From positions 496,001 through 560,000 of the forward strand of contig CAVTIH010000001.1 in assembly GCA_963734815.1 (NCBI GenBank): a stretch of DNA of 64,000 nt. The letters run 5' to 3'. Position 1 is the first letter of the stretch, and each line of letters opens with the position of its first letter. The position numbers and the translations under genes were made by a program. Positions 8,518 to 16,704 of this stretch are shown piece after piece. The notes under the pieces are model-generated. The model was not told the DNA's origin, ran no database searches, and saw only the letters and a program-made list of their open reading frames with translations. Source of the DNA: Palsa-744 sp963734815 (GTDB taxonomy: Bacteria > Actinomycetota > Thermoleophilia > Solirubrobacterales > Solirubrobacteraceae).

Positions 8518-9456
8518 GGGTGCCGGACTTCTTCATCGTCGGCCAGCCCAAGGCCGGCACCACCGCCCTGTATGAGATGTTGCGCCGCCACCCGCAGATC
8601 TTCATGCCCGCCGGCAAGGAGCCGTGGTTCTTCGCGCGCGAGCTGCACGAGCGCACGCCGCCGCGCCCGGAAGGGACGCCCGCGACGCTCGAGCAGTACC
8701 TCGCACTGTTCGCGGCCGCACGCCCCGGCCAGCGCGTGGGCGAGGCGAGCGCGCTGTACCTGTGGTCGCGCACCGCCGCGCGTGGGATCGCCGAGGTGTC
8801 CTGCGGCGCGCGGATCGTCGCGATCCTGCGCGAGCCCGCCTCGCTGCTGCGCTCGCTGCACCTGCAGTTCGTCGAGACCTACGTCGAGACCGAGGCCGAC
8901 CTGCGCACGGCGCTCGCGCTGGAGGCAGCCCGGCGCGAGGGGCGCCAGGTGCCGCGCCACACCTACTGGCCGCAGGCGCTGCTCTACTCCGAGCACGTCC
9001 GCTACGTCGAGCAGCTGCGCCGCTTCCACGAGTTGTTCGGGCGCGAGCGGATGTTGGTGTTGATCTACGACGACTTCCGCGCCGACAAACGAGGCGACGG
9101 TGCGCCGCGTGCTGCGCTTCCTGGAGGTCGATGACGGCGTGGCGATCGAGCCGGTCGAGGCCAACGCCACGGTGCGCGCGCGCTCGCAGCGCCTGCACGA
9201 GCTGCTGCACGCGGTCTCCGTCGGGCACGGCCCGTTCTCGCTGGCGGTGAAGGGTGGGGTCAAGGCGCTCACGCCGACCGGGTTGCGTCGCCGCGCGCGC
9301 GACGCGGCGCAGCGGCGCATCGTCTTCGCCGAGCCGCCTGCGCCGGATGCGGAGTTGATGGCCGAGCTGCGCCGTCGCTTCAAGGGGGAGGTGGAGGGGT
9401 TGAGTGAGTACCTCGGCCGGGATCTGGTGAGCCTGTGGGGTTATGAGGATGTGTGA
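8514..9456 (+). pseudogene. Sulfotransferase 1 of 5, broken by a one-base insertion
   Basis: Starts at a GTG at 8514 that overlaps the ABC exporter stop (GTGA). The first part reads as a PAPS-dependent sulfotransferase: VPDFFIVG, 5'-phosphosulfate loop QPKAGTTALY (Lys13) and the 3'-phosphate motif REPASLLRSLHLQ. At 9087-9089 the run AAA has one base more than the paralogues (GACAACGAGG), so the frame shifts and would stop at 9134; the remaining C-terminal third continues one frame over from RRVLRFLEVDDG to LWGYEDV at 9456. Removing one A restores a 313-residue protein of normal length. It may be a real inactivating mutation, a programmed slip on a very short A run (unlikely) or a sequencing error. 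Confidence 0.85.
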
Positions 9457-9507
9457 CGGGCGTGGCTGCGAGGCGGGGGCGATGGCCGTGCGGGCTGTGG
9501 GCGAGCG

Positions 9508-10539
9508 ATGTGTGCGGAACCGTGGGTGGAGACGATGACAGCGTTGGCTGACACCACCGCGCAGGCGCCGGCCGCCCCCGTGGAGGTGCGGGGCAGGGTG
9601 CCCGACTTCTTCATCCTCGGCCACCCCAAGTGCGGTACCACCGCGCTGTACGAGATGCTGCGCCGCCACCCGCAGATCTTCATGCCCGCGTTGAAGGAGC
9701 CCGCGTACTTCGCCACCGACCTGCGCTCGCGCTTTCAGCGCAAAGCCAGCGGCCAGCTTCCCGTGACGCTCGAGCGGTACCTCTCGCTGTTCGACGGGGC
9801 GGCGCCGGCACAGCTGGTGGGGGAGGCCTCATCTTCGTATCTGGTGTCCACCGCCGCGGCGCGCGGTATCGCCGAGCTGCAGCCCGGGGCGCGCCTGATC
9901 GCGATTCTGCGCGAGCCCGCCTCCTTTCTGCGCTCGCTGCACCTGCAGCTGCTGCAGAACCACATCGAGACCGAGCGCGACCTGCGCCGGGCGCTCGCGC
10001 TGGAGCCCGCGCGGCGTCAGGGCCGGCGGATTCCGCGCCGCTCGCCGCGCCCGCAGGCGCTGCTCTACTCCGAGCGCGTGCGCTACGTGCAGCAGCTGCG
10101 CCGCTACCACGATCTGTTCGGACGCGATCGGGTGCTGGTGTTGATCTACGACGACTTCCGCGCCGACAACAAGGCGACGGTACGTCGTGTGCTGCGCTTC
10201 CTTGAGGTCGACCCCATCGTGCCGGTCGCACCGAGCGAGGTCAACCCGACGGTGCGGATGCGCTCGCAGCGGCTCGACGAACTGGTGCACACGCTGACGG
10301 TCGGGGGCTCTCCGCTCGTGCGGGCCGTGCGAGCCCCGGTGAAGGCGCTGGCGCCACGCCGGCTGCGCCACGCCGCGCTGCGCGGCGTCCGGCGCCGCTT
10401 CGTGGTCGGCGCGCCGCCGCCTCCCGACGAGGGGTTGATGTTGGGGCTGCGCCGGCGTTTCGCGCCGGAGGTGGTGGCGTTGAGCGAGTACATCGACCGC
10501 GATCTCGTGAGCCTGTGGGGCTATGACAGCCTCGCTTGA
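9508..10539 (+). CDS. PAPS-dependent sulfotransferase 2 of 5
   Basis: 343 residues as drawn; a second in-frame ATG at 9535 follows GGTGGAG and may be the true start. The core begins at VPDFFILG with the 5'-phosphosulfate-binding loop HPKCGTTALY (Lys41, Thr44, Thr45) and continues with the 3'-phosphate motif REPASFLRSLHLQ about 105 residues later. The LLYSERVRYVQQLRRYHDLFG and VLVLIYDDFRADN region matches heparan/chondroitin-type bacterial homologues in Sulfotransfer families. It should move sulfate from PAPS to a hydroxyl or amine on the glycan made by this operon. The C-terminal SLWGYD contains the start codon of the next gene. It is the only one of the five separated from its upstream neighbour by a gap (51 bases). 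Confidence 0.9.
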   Translation: MCAEPWVETMTALADTTAQAPAAPVEVRGRVPDFFILGHPKCGTTALYEMLRRHPQIFMPALKEPAYFATDLRSRFQRKASGQLPVTLERYLSLFDGAAPAQLVGEASSSYLVSTAAARGIAELQPGARLIAILREPASFLRSLHLQLLQNHIETERDLRRALALEPARRQGRRIPRRSPRPQALLYSERVRYVQQLRRYHDLFGRDRVLVLIYDDFRADNKATVRRVLRFLEVDPIVPVAPSEVNPTVRMRSQRLDELVHTLTVGGSPLVRAVRAPVKALAPRRLRHAALRGVRRRFVVGAPPPPDEGLMLGLRRRFAPEVVALSEYIDRDLVSLWGYDSLA

Positions 10540-11605
10540 CGAGACGCCGGCGTGGCCGGGCGGGCACGGCGGCCTGCCGCCGGTAGGTGCTCCTCCGGGT
10601 GGGGAGATGGGCAGGGAGGACGAGACGGGCACCGGCGGCGCTCTGCCCGCGCGGCGCGAGAGGGTGCCCGACTTCTTCATCGTCGGGCACCCCAAGTGCG
10701 GGACGACCGCGCTCTACCGGATGCTGCGCTCTCACTCGCAGATCTTTATGCCCGACATCAAGGAGCCGTGGTTTCTGGCGCCGGAGCTGCGCTCGCCCGT
10801 GCGCGGGGCGGTGGTCGGCAGGCGGCCCGAGACACTCGAGCAGTACCTCGCGCTGTTCGCCCCCGCGCGGCCCGATCAGCGCGCCGGCGAGGCCTCCTCC
10901 TCCTACCTGATGTCCCGCTCCGCCGCCGGGCGCATCGCGGAGCTGTCGCCGCGGGCGCGGATCGTCGCGATCCTGCGCGAGCCCGCGAGTTTCCTGCGCT
11001 CGCTGCATCTGCAGAGCGTGCAGGTGCACGTCGAGACCGAGCGCGACCTGAGCCGGGCGCTCGCGCTGGAGGACGAACGGCGCCGGGGACGCCAGATCCC
11101 GCCCGGCTGCTCGCGCCCGCAGGCGCTGCTGTACTCCGAGCACGTCCGCTACGTCGAGCAGCTGCGCCGCTACCACGAGCTGTTCGGGCGTGCGCGGGTG
11201 CTGGTGTTGATCTACGACGACTTCCGCGCGAGGAACGAGGCGACGATGCGCCGCATGCTGCGCTTCCTCGAAGTCGACGAGCTGGCGCCGATCGAGGTGG
11301 TCGAGGCCAACCCGACCGTCGCCGTGCGCTCGCTGCGCCTGCACCGCGCCGTGCAGGCCGTGCAGGTGGGGAGCGGGCCCGTCTCGGAGGCGGTTAAGGC
11401 GTCGGTCAAGCGGCTCACCTCCCGACGGCTGCGCCATGCGGGGCTGCGTGCCGTCAGGCGCGGTGTGGTCTTCGGCGCGCCGCCGCCGCCCGACGCCGAG
11501 CTGATGGCGCAGTTGCGCCGGCGGTTTGCGCCGGAGGTGGTGGCGTTGAGCGAGTACCTGGAGCGCGATCTGGTGGGGCTGTGGGGTTATGACGGTCTCG
11601 CTTGA
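10523..11605 (+). CDS. PAPS-dependent sulfotransferase 3 of 5
   Basis: 360 residues. The ATG at 10523 lies inside the conserved Trp-Gly-Tyr-Asp codons of the upstream gene (17-base overlap), so the first codons are shared in another frame. A Gly/Pro-rich extension of about 47 residues precedes the core. Motifs: HPKCGTTALYRML (Lys58) for the 5'-phosphosulfate, REPASFLRSLHLQ for the 3'-phosphate, VLVLIYDDFRARNEATMRRMLRF, and a terminal EYLERDLVGLWGYD. It is closely related along its whole length to its four neighbours, showing an origin by tandem duplication, but residues flanking the PAPS motifs differ (for example an Arg-Met-Leu instead of Glu-Met-Leu), which fits separate acceptor positions. 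Family assignment is strong; acceptor is unknown. Confidence 0.92.
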   Translation: MTASLDETPAWPGGHGGLPPVGAPPGGEMGREDETGTGGALPARRERVPDFFIVGHPKCGTTALYRMLRSHSQIFMPDIKEPWFLAPELRSPVRGAVVGRRPETLEQYLALFAPARPDQRAGEASSSYLMSRSAAGRIAELSPRARIVAILREPASFLRSLHLQSVQVHVETERDLSRALALEDERRRGRQIPPGCSRPQALLYSEHVRYVEQLRRYHELFGRARVLVLIYDDFRARNEATMRRMLRFLEVDELAPIEVVEANPTVAVRSLRLHRAVQAVQVGSGPVSEAVKASVKRLTSRRLRHAGLRAVRRGVVFGAPPPPDAELMAQLRRRFAPEVVALSEYLERDLVGLWGYDGLA

Positions 11606-12698
11606 GCAGGTACCGGCGCCGGGACGGGGTGGGCGTGGGGGATTGGGGGAGGAGGAGGGGGGCTGTGTTGGGGTGAGTCCCGCTGCTGCCGGGGGCCGGG
11701 TCCCCGACTTCTTCATCGTCGGCAACCCAAAGAGCGGCACGACCGCGCTGTACGAGATGTTGCGCCGCCATCCCCAGATCTTCATGCCCACGCTGAAGGA
11801 GCCGGATTTCCTCGCCGCCGGTGAGCGCCCGCCTCAGGCTGACCCCGCGCCACAGGCTGACCCCGCGCCTCAGGCTGACCCCGCGCCACAGGCTGACCCC
11901 GCGCCACGCTCGGCGACCCCATCGGCCAACCCGCCGCCCGGCGCGCTCCCGCGCACGCTCGACGAGTACCTCGCGCTGTTCGCCGCGGCGCGGCCCGACC
12001 AGCGGGCCGGGGAGGCTTCGCCGTCGTATCTGCGCTCGCCGATCGCCGCCGGGCGTATCGCTCGGCTTGCACCCGACGCGCGGATCGTCGCTGTCCTGCG
12101 CGAGCCCGCGAGCTTCGTGCGCTCGCTGCATCTGCAGTACCTGCAGGACCACGTCGAGACCGAGCGGGATCTGCGTAGGGCGATCGCGCAGGAGGAGATC
12201 GTGCGCGACGGCAGGACGGTACTGCGCTACTCCGAGCGCGTGCGCTATGTCGAGCAGCTGCGCCGTTTTCACGAGTTGTTCGGGCGCGAGCGGGTGTTGG
12301 TGTTGATCTACGAGGACTTCCGCGCCGACAACGAGGCGACCGTGCGCCGCGTGCTGCGCTTCCTGGAGGTCGACGACGGCGCGGCAATCCCCCCGCTGGA
12401 GGCCAACCCGACCGTTCGCATGCGCTCTGTGCGCCTGGCGCGGCTGACGCTGGCGGTGCGCACGGGGCGCGGTCCGCTTGGGCGAGCGCTGCACATGTCG
12501 ATCAGGGCGCTCACCACCGAGCGGCTGCGCACTGGGGCGATGCGGGCGGTGCGCAGGCGTGTCCTCTACGGCGCGCCCCAACCACCGGACGAGAGCTTGA
12601 TGGTGGAGCTGCGGCGGCGCTTCGCACCTGAGGTGGCGGCGTTGAGTGAGTACCTCGACCGCGATCTCGTCACCGAGTGGGGCTATGACCGTCCCTGA
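11589..12698 (+). CDS. PAPS-dependent sulfotransferase 4 of 5, with PQADPA repeats
   Basis: 369 residues, ATG overlapping the upstream gene by 17 bases. The 5'-phosphosulfate loop reads NPKSGTTALY (Lys48) and the 3'-phosphate motif REPASFVRSLHLQYLQ. Directly after the first loop, at residues 82-105, the protein has four copies of PQADPA followed by a Pro/Ser-rich stretch, replacing the shorter loop of its paralogues. It also lacks the LPRRS(R)PQ segment before LRYSERVRYVEQLRRFHELFG that the others carry. These changes are near the acceptor side in sulfotransferase folds, so acceptor choice may differ. Other regions, including VLVLIYEDFRADNEATVRRV and the terminal TEWGYDRP, are conserved. Expected to be active. 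Confidence 0.9.
   Translation: MTVSLEQVPAPGRGGRGGLGEEEGGCVGVSPAAAGGRVPDFFIVGNPKSGTTALYEMLRRHPQIFMPTLKEPDFLAAGERPPQADPAPQADPAPQADPAPQADPAPRSATPSANPPPGALPRTLDEYLALFAAARPDQRAGEASPSYLRSPIAAGRIARLAPDARIVAVLREPASFVRSLHLQYLQDHVETERDLRRAIAQEEIVRDGRTVLRYSERVRYVEQLRRFHELFGRERVLVLIYEDFRADNEATVRRVLRFLEVDDGAAIPPLEANPTVRMRSVRLARLTLAVRTGRGPLGRALHMSIRALTTERLRTGAMRAVRRRVLYGAPQPPDESLMVELRRRFAPEVAALSEYLDRDLVTEWGYDRP
11832..11903 (+). repeat. Four 18-base tandem repeats inside sulfotransferase 4
   Basis: Four in-frame units of the pattern CC(T/A)CAGGCTGACCCCGCG, each encoding PQADPA, differing only at the third base, which alternates T, A, T, A. The alternation suggests duplication of a 36-base double unit. It keeps the reading frame and lengthens a loop after the PAPS-binding motif. 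Confidence 0.95.
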
Positions 12699-13620
12699 CT
12701 TCTTTGTGGTGGGACACCCGAAGTGCGGCACCACGGCGCTGTACGAGATGTTGCGCCGCCATCCGCAGATCTACATGCCCGAGCTCAAGGAACCGATCTT
12801 CTTCGCGAGCGAGCTGCCGCCTCGCGCGCACCGCTACCGCGCGCCGGCGACGCTTCAGGAGTATCTCTCCCTGTTCGACGACGCCCCGCCCGGGCAGCGC
12901 GTAGGTGAGGCCTCCGCCTCCTATCTGTGGTCTCTCACCGCGCCGGGTCGGATCGCTCAGGTTGCTCCCGCGGCGCGGATCGTCGCAATCCTGCGCGAGC
13001 CCGCGGGCTTCCTGCGCTCGCTGCACTTGCAGTGCCTGCAGTCGCGTTACGAGACCGAGCGCGACCTGCGCAGGGCGCTTGCGCTGGAGGAGGCCCGGCG
13101 TCGGGGGCAGAGCCTGCCGCGTCGCTCGCGCTGGCCGCAGGTGCTGCTCTACTCCGATTACGTGCGCTACGTCGAGCAGCTGCGCCGCTATAGCGCGCTG
13201 TTCGCCAGGGAGCAGATGCTGGTGCTGATCTATGACGATTTCCGTCGCGACAACGAAGCGACGGTGCGGAGGGTGCTGCGCTTCCTGGAGGTGGACGACG
13301 CCGCCGAGATCGACGCGCTCGAGGCCAACCCCTCGGTGCGGGTGCGCTCTCCGCGGCTCGACGATCTGATCCATGCGGTGTCGATCGGGCAGGGGGGGAC
13401 GCGCGCCCTCAAGGCGCCGCTGATCGCCCTGACGCCGCGCCGTCTGCGCCGCGGGGCGCTGCGGACGATCCGGCGGCGGATGCTGCTCAGCGCGCCGCCG
13501 CCGCCCGACGAGGCGCTGATGCTCGAGCTGCGCCGCCGCTACAGACCCGAGGTGATCGCGCTGAGCGAGTATCTGGGCCGCGACCTGGTCGCGCTGTGGG
13601 GCTATGACCGCCTCGGCTGA
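12685..13620 (+). CDS. PAPS-dependent sulfotransferase 5 of 5
   Basis: 311 residues from the ATG at 12685. An upstream in-frame ATG at 12646 exists, but the start at 12685 uses the same Tyr-Asp codon overlap seen at the other junctions (14-base overlap here) and gives MTVPDFFVVG, the conserved start of the catalytic core. Motifs: HPKCGTTALYEML (Lys13), REPAGFLRSLHLQCLQ, MLVLIYDDFRRDNEATVRRV and the terminal LVALWGYDRLG. It has no N-terminal extension, making it the most compact member. Tandem position and sequence similarity point to duplication with divergence. It is followed by a GT4 gene whose start overlaps its stop by 17 bases. Confidence 0.9.
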   Translation: MTVPDFFVVGHPKCGTTALYEMLRRHPQIYMPELKEPIFFASELPPRAHRYRAPATLQEYLSLFDDAPPGQRVGEASASYLWSLTAPGRIAQVAPAARIVAILREPAGFLRSLHLQCLQSRYETERDLRRALALEEARRRGQSLPRRSRWPQVLLYSDYVRYVEQLRRYSALFAREQMLVLIYDDFRRDNEATVRRVLRFLEVDDAAEIDALEANPSVRVRSPRLDDLIHAVSIGQGGTRALKAPLIALTPRRLRRGALRTIRRRMLLSAPPPPDEALMLELRRRYRPEVIALSEYLGRDLVALWGYDRLG

Positions 13621-14731
13621 GCAGCGGCTGCGCGGGCAGCTCGACGCGCACTGGCGGGCTGAGCAAGAGCGCCTTCAGGAGGAGGTCATGCCGTCTGGTG
13701 GGACCGTCGTCTCTTGCTCGACGCCGCTCGGCGTGGGTGGTCTCGGGCGCCACCTGCAGGAGGCGATGGACGCGCTCGCGCGCCGAGGGGCGGCGGGGGC
13801 TTGCGTCTGCGATCCGCTCGACGCGAGTGCCCATCAGGCCGGAGTGCGCCGGCTTGCCGCGGCGATTGCCCCCCTCACGCGTCGCTCGCCCGCGTGGAGC
13901 GCGTGGGCGGCGAGCGTCGCCTTCGACCTCGACGCCGCGCGGCGGCTCCCAGCGGCCGAGCACCTGATCGCGTTCAACGGCTCGGCGCTGCTGCAGCTGC
14001 GGGCCGCCGGGCGCGCGCGGATGCAGTCGCTGTCGCTGATGTCCGCCAACTCGCACCTGCGGCGGGTCGTGCGGATGTATGCCCTCGCCCACCGCCAATA
14101 CCCGTTGGAGCGCCCGTGGGCCACGCACCTGCTGGGGCGCAACCTCGCCGAGTATGCGCTCGCCGATTGCATCTACGTCTCCTCCGCGCACGCCTGGGAG
14201 TCGTTCGTCGAGGAGGGGGTGCCCGAGGAGCGGCTCGCGCGCTTCCCGCTGACGCCTGCCCCCCGCTTCGTACCCGACGCGGACGCGCGCGCGTCCGCGT
14301 CGAACTTCGACATCGTGTACACCGGCAGCCTCTCCGTCGCCAAGGGCGTGCCCTTGCTGATCGACGCCGTCCGCCGGCTGGACCATCCCGATCTGCGGCT
14401 GGTGCTGGCGGGCGGCTGGGGGACGCGGGGGATGCGACGCTTCGTGCAGCGGGCTTGCGCCGAGGATGCCCGCATCGTCGTGCGTCCGGGCGACCCCTTG
14501 CCCCATCTGCAGCGCGCGGCGCTGTACGCGCACCCGAGCTACGAAGACGGGTTCGGCTACGCGCCCGTCGAGGCGCTTGCCTGCGGCGTTCCTGCGATCG
14601 TCAGCGCCAACACCGGCATGCGCGAGCTGATCGAGCCGGGCCGCAACGGGCTGGTTGTGCCGACGGGCGATCTCGATGCGCTCACGCAGGCGATCGACGC
14701 CGCCTACCGCGGGGAGCTCCTCGGTGAGTAG
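13604..14731 (+). CDS. GT4-family glycosyltransferase
   Basis: 375 residues; the ATG at 13604 overlaps the last sulfotransferase by 17 bases. After a hydrophilic N-terminus of about 30 residues the GT-B fold starts with VVSCSTPLGVGGLGRHLQEA. The donor domain shows DIVYTGSLSVAKGVPLLIDAV near 230-250, a LVLAGGWG strand and YEDGFGYAPVEALACGVPAIVSANTGM near 310-340, the E-x7-E region of family GT4. It probably transfers one of the sugars of the repeat unit. Its stop overlaps the GTG of the next gene by eight bases. Sugar and linkage cannot be predicted. Confidence 0.9.
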   Translation: MTASAEQRLRGQLDAHWRAEQERLQEEVMPSGGTVVSCSTPLGVGGLGRHLQEAMDALARRGAAGACVCDPLDASAHQAGVRRLAAAIAPLTRRSPAWSAWAASVAFDLDAARRLPAAEHLIAFNGSALLQLRAAGRARMQSLSLMSANSHLRRVVRMYALAHRQYPLERPWATHLLGRNLAEYALADCIYVSSAHAWESFVEEGVPEERLARFPLTPAPRFVPDADARASASNFDIVYTGSLSVAKGVPLLIDAVRRLDHPDLRLVLAGGWGTRGMRRFVQRACAEDARIVVRPGDPLPHLQRAALYAHPSYEDGFGYAPVEALACGVPAIVSANTGMRELIEPGRNGLVVPTGDLDALTQAIDAAYRGELLGE

Positions 14732-16010
14732 TGGAACGCACGGGCTTGCCGGAACCGGTCGGGGCTCGGCGACGGCTGACCCTGGGCGGGACGCCGATGG
14801 AGGACGCGAGCCCGATGTCTGCGCGCGGGTACCGGCGCTGCGCGTTGCTGTCGTCGGCATGTCCATGGGGCCGACCTGCGGCGCGCGCGACCACGCGCTG
14901 CTGCTCGCCGAGGGGTTGAGCAGCGAGCAGGTCTCCTGCTCGCTGCACTGGCTGGATCGCCGCGAGCAGTCGGTTCGTGGCGGAGGGGCGGAGATCCGCG
15001 CGTGGGGGCAAGCGCTCGCCGGCGAGCTGGCGCGCGGGCGCCCGGACGCGATCCTGCTGCACTACTCGGTCTTCGCCTTCTCCCACCGCGGGTTGCCGCT
15101 GTTCGTCGCCCCGGCGCTCGCGGTCCTACGGCGCTCGGGGATCCCCGTGGTCACCGTGCTGCACGAGTACGTCTACCCGTGGCGGCACGGCGGCCTGCGG
15201 GGCAAGGTGTGGGCGATCACGCAGCGGGCGCTGCTGCTCGACGTGATGCGCAGCTCCGCGGCGGTGCTGCTCACCACCGACTTCCGCGCGCGGTGGCTGG
15301 CGTCGCGGCCGTGGCTGGCGCGGCTGCCGGCCGCGGTGGCGCCGGTCTTCTCCAACCTGCCACCCCCCGCTGGTGGGCCGTCTGCAGAGCGCGCGCAGCC
15401 GGTGATCGGGCTGTTCGGCTACTCCTACCAGGGGGCTGCGCTCTCAATGGTGCTCGACGCGATCGTGCTGCTCGCAGGGCGCGGTGTGGCGCCGCGACTT
15501 GTGCTGCTCGGGGCGCCGGGACGCAGCTCGCCGGTGGCGGGGACGTGGCTGCGGGAGGCGCGGGCGCGTGGGATCGAGCACGCGCTCGAGTTCTCCGACA
15601 CGCTCCCCGCGCAGGATCTCTCGAACGCGCTTGCGGCGTGCGATCTGCTGCTGTTCGCCGACGCCGCGGGCCCCTCTTCGCGCAAGGGTACGCTCGCCGC
15701 CTCGCTTGCGTCAGGCCGGCCGGTGCTGGCGATCGACGGTCCCCGTCGCTGGCTGGAGCTGGTCTGGGCCGAGGCCGCGTCGATCGTCCAGCCGACGGCG
15801 CCGGCGCTGGCCGATGCAATTCAGGAGCTGCTCGACGACGACGCCGGACGCGAGACGCTTGGCGCGCGCGGCCGTGCGTTCGCCGAGGAGCGGATGGGCG
15901 TTGGGCGCACAGTGGAGGCTGTGAAAGGGCTGCTTGACGGGCTGAGAGCGACACCCAAAGGGTTCCGCCCTCTTCGGCGGATTGAGCCGGCAACGCACAG
16001 ACAGACATGA
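14724..16010 (+). CDS. Glycosyltransferase, GT4-like (GT-B fold), last gene of the operon
   Basis: 428 residues when started at the GTG at 14724, which overlaps the previous stop by eight bases; a later ATG at about 14859 would remove a disordered 45-residue lead. The N-terminal domain has VAVVGMSMGPTCGARDHALLLAEGL and VVTVLHEYVYPWRHGG; the C-terminal half has PVIGLFGYSYQGAALSMVLDAI, LVLLGAPGRSS and a region DLLLFADAAGPSSRKGTLAASLASGRPVL typical of the nucleotide-sugar site of GT4-like enzymes. Compared with the previous gene the donor domain is more divergent. It closes the polysaccharide operon and is followed by a small hairpin. GT-B fold is confident, exact family less so. Confidence 0.82.
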   Translation: MSSGTHGLAGTGRGSATADPGRDADGGREPDVCARVPALRVAVVGMSMGPTCGARDHALLLAEGLSSEQVSCSLHWLDRREQSVRGGGAEIRAWGQALAGELARGRPDAILLHYSVFAFSHRGLPLFVAPALAVLRRSGIPVVTVLHEYVYPWRHGGLRGKVWAITQRALLLDVMRSSAAVLLTTDFRARWLASRPWLARLPAAVAPVFSNLPPPAGGPSAERAQPVIGLFGYSYQGAALSMVLDAIVLLAGRGVAPRLVLLGAPGRSSPVAGTWLREARARGIEHALEFSDTLPAQDLSNALAACDLLLFADAAGPSSRKGTLAASLASGRPVLAIDGPRRWLELVWAEAASIVQPTAPALADAIQELLDDDAGRETLGARGRAFAEERMGVGRTVEAVKGLLDGLRATPKGFRPLRRIEPATHRQT

Positions 16011-16027
16011 GTGGCCGTGGTTCGCTA

Positions 16028-16047
16028 TCAGGGGAAAGCCGCCCTGA
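16028..16047. terminator. Short hairpin between convergent genes
   Basis: TCAGGG (16028-16033) and CCCTGA (16042-16047) form a six-base stem with an eight-base loop, 18 bases after the stop of the polysaccharide operon and 12 bases from the end of the leftward SnoaL-like gene. No T tract follows, so termination is only suggested by position. Confidence 0.35.
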
Positions 16048-16058
16048 CCTGCCCGCGC

Positions 16059-16397
16059 TCAGAGGTTCCAGCCGAAGTAGACCTCGGCTTTGACGATCTT
16101 CTCGCCCTCGAAGCTGAGCACCTCCGTGTTGCGAAAGCGGCTGCCGTCAGCTCTGGTGGCCTCGTAGGTGACTATCACCTCGTCGCCGGACTCGATCAGC
16201 CGGACGAACTCGCAGCTGTTGCCATTCCCGGCATGGGGCCAGCACTTCTCGAAGTAGCCTTCCCGATCGAGCCCCGGGTCGGGCGGGCTGAAGAAGACGA
16301 AGTCCGGCGCGAGCAGGTTCTCGATGACCTGACGCTCGCCCGCGGCAAAGGAACGGTACATGGTGCGGGCGACGTCGGTTCTACCTGGACTAATCAC
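16059..16397 (-). CDS. SnoaL-like / NTF2-fold protein
   Basis: 112 residues from a GTG at 16397 preceded by AGGGAG. The sequence fits the small cone-shaped SnoaL/NTF2-like fold: an N-terminal helix (ARTMYRSFAAGERQVIENLL), the hallmark strand APDFVFFSPPDPGLDREGYFEKCW, then EFVRLIESGDEVIVTYEATRADG and FRNTEVLSFEGEKIVKAEVYFGWNL. Members act as polyketide cyclases, isomerases or ligand-binding proteins, many with no known reaction. No operon partner is evident. It converges on the polysaccharide operon. Family is clear, reaction is not. Confidence 0.85.
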   Translation of the reverse strand: MISPGRTDVARTMYRSFAAGERQVIENLLAPDFVFFSPPDPGLDREGYFEKCWPHAGNGNSCEFVRLIESGDEVIVTYEATRADGSRFRNTEVLSFEGEKIVKAEVYFGWNL

Positions 16398-16480
16398 GGT
16401 TCTCCCTTTCGTTGACCAGGCGGATCACAAATCGCGTGCTCGTTTACTTGATTCCGCCCGCAGTATATGGCGCCGCGCTC

Positions 16481-16675
16481 TTACGCGTTAAGTAAGGTGA
16501 CGCTGCTCACCAGAACGAAGACCAGGAGGAGCAGGAACCCGATCAGGTCGAGGATGAGCCCGAACGAGGCGATCACGCCGCCGAGGCCGAAGCCCTGAAG
16601 GAAGAGCATGCTCCCGGCGAGGATCGACACGGAGCCGAAAGGAAAAATGCGCATCACCCGCGAGAGCTGGCGCAC
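16481..16675 (-). CDS. Small two-helix membrane protein (possible)
   Basis: 64 residues, or 57 if the second ATG is used. Two hydrophobic segments (about 15-30 and 34-60) separated by Gly-rich FGLGGVIASFG suggest a hairpin in the membrane. No ribosome site is obvious and no family is recognised. Support comes only from the composition, which is far more hydrophobic than chance frames in this GC-rich DNA. Confidence 0.4.
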   Translation of the reverse strand: MRQLSRVMRIFPFGSVSILAGSMLFLQGFGLGGVIASFGLILDLIGFLLLLVFVLVSSVTLLNA

Positions 16676-16704
16676 GGTACGCGGACACCCGCACCACCAC
16701 TAGC

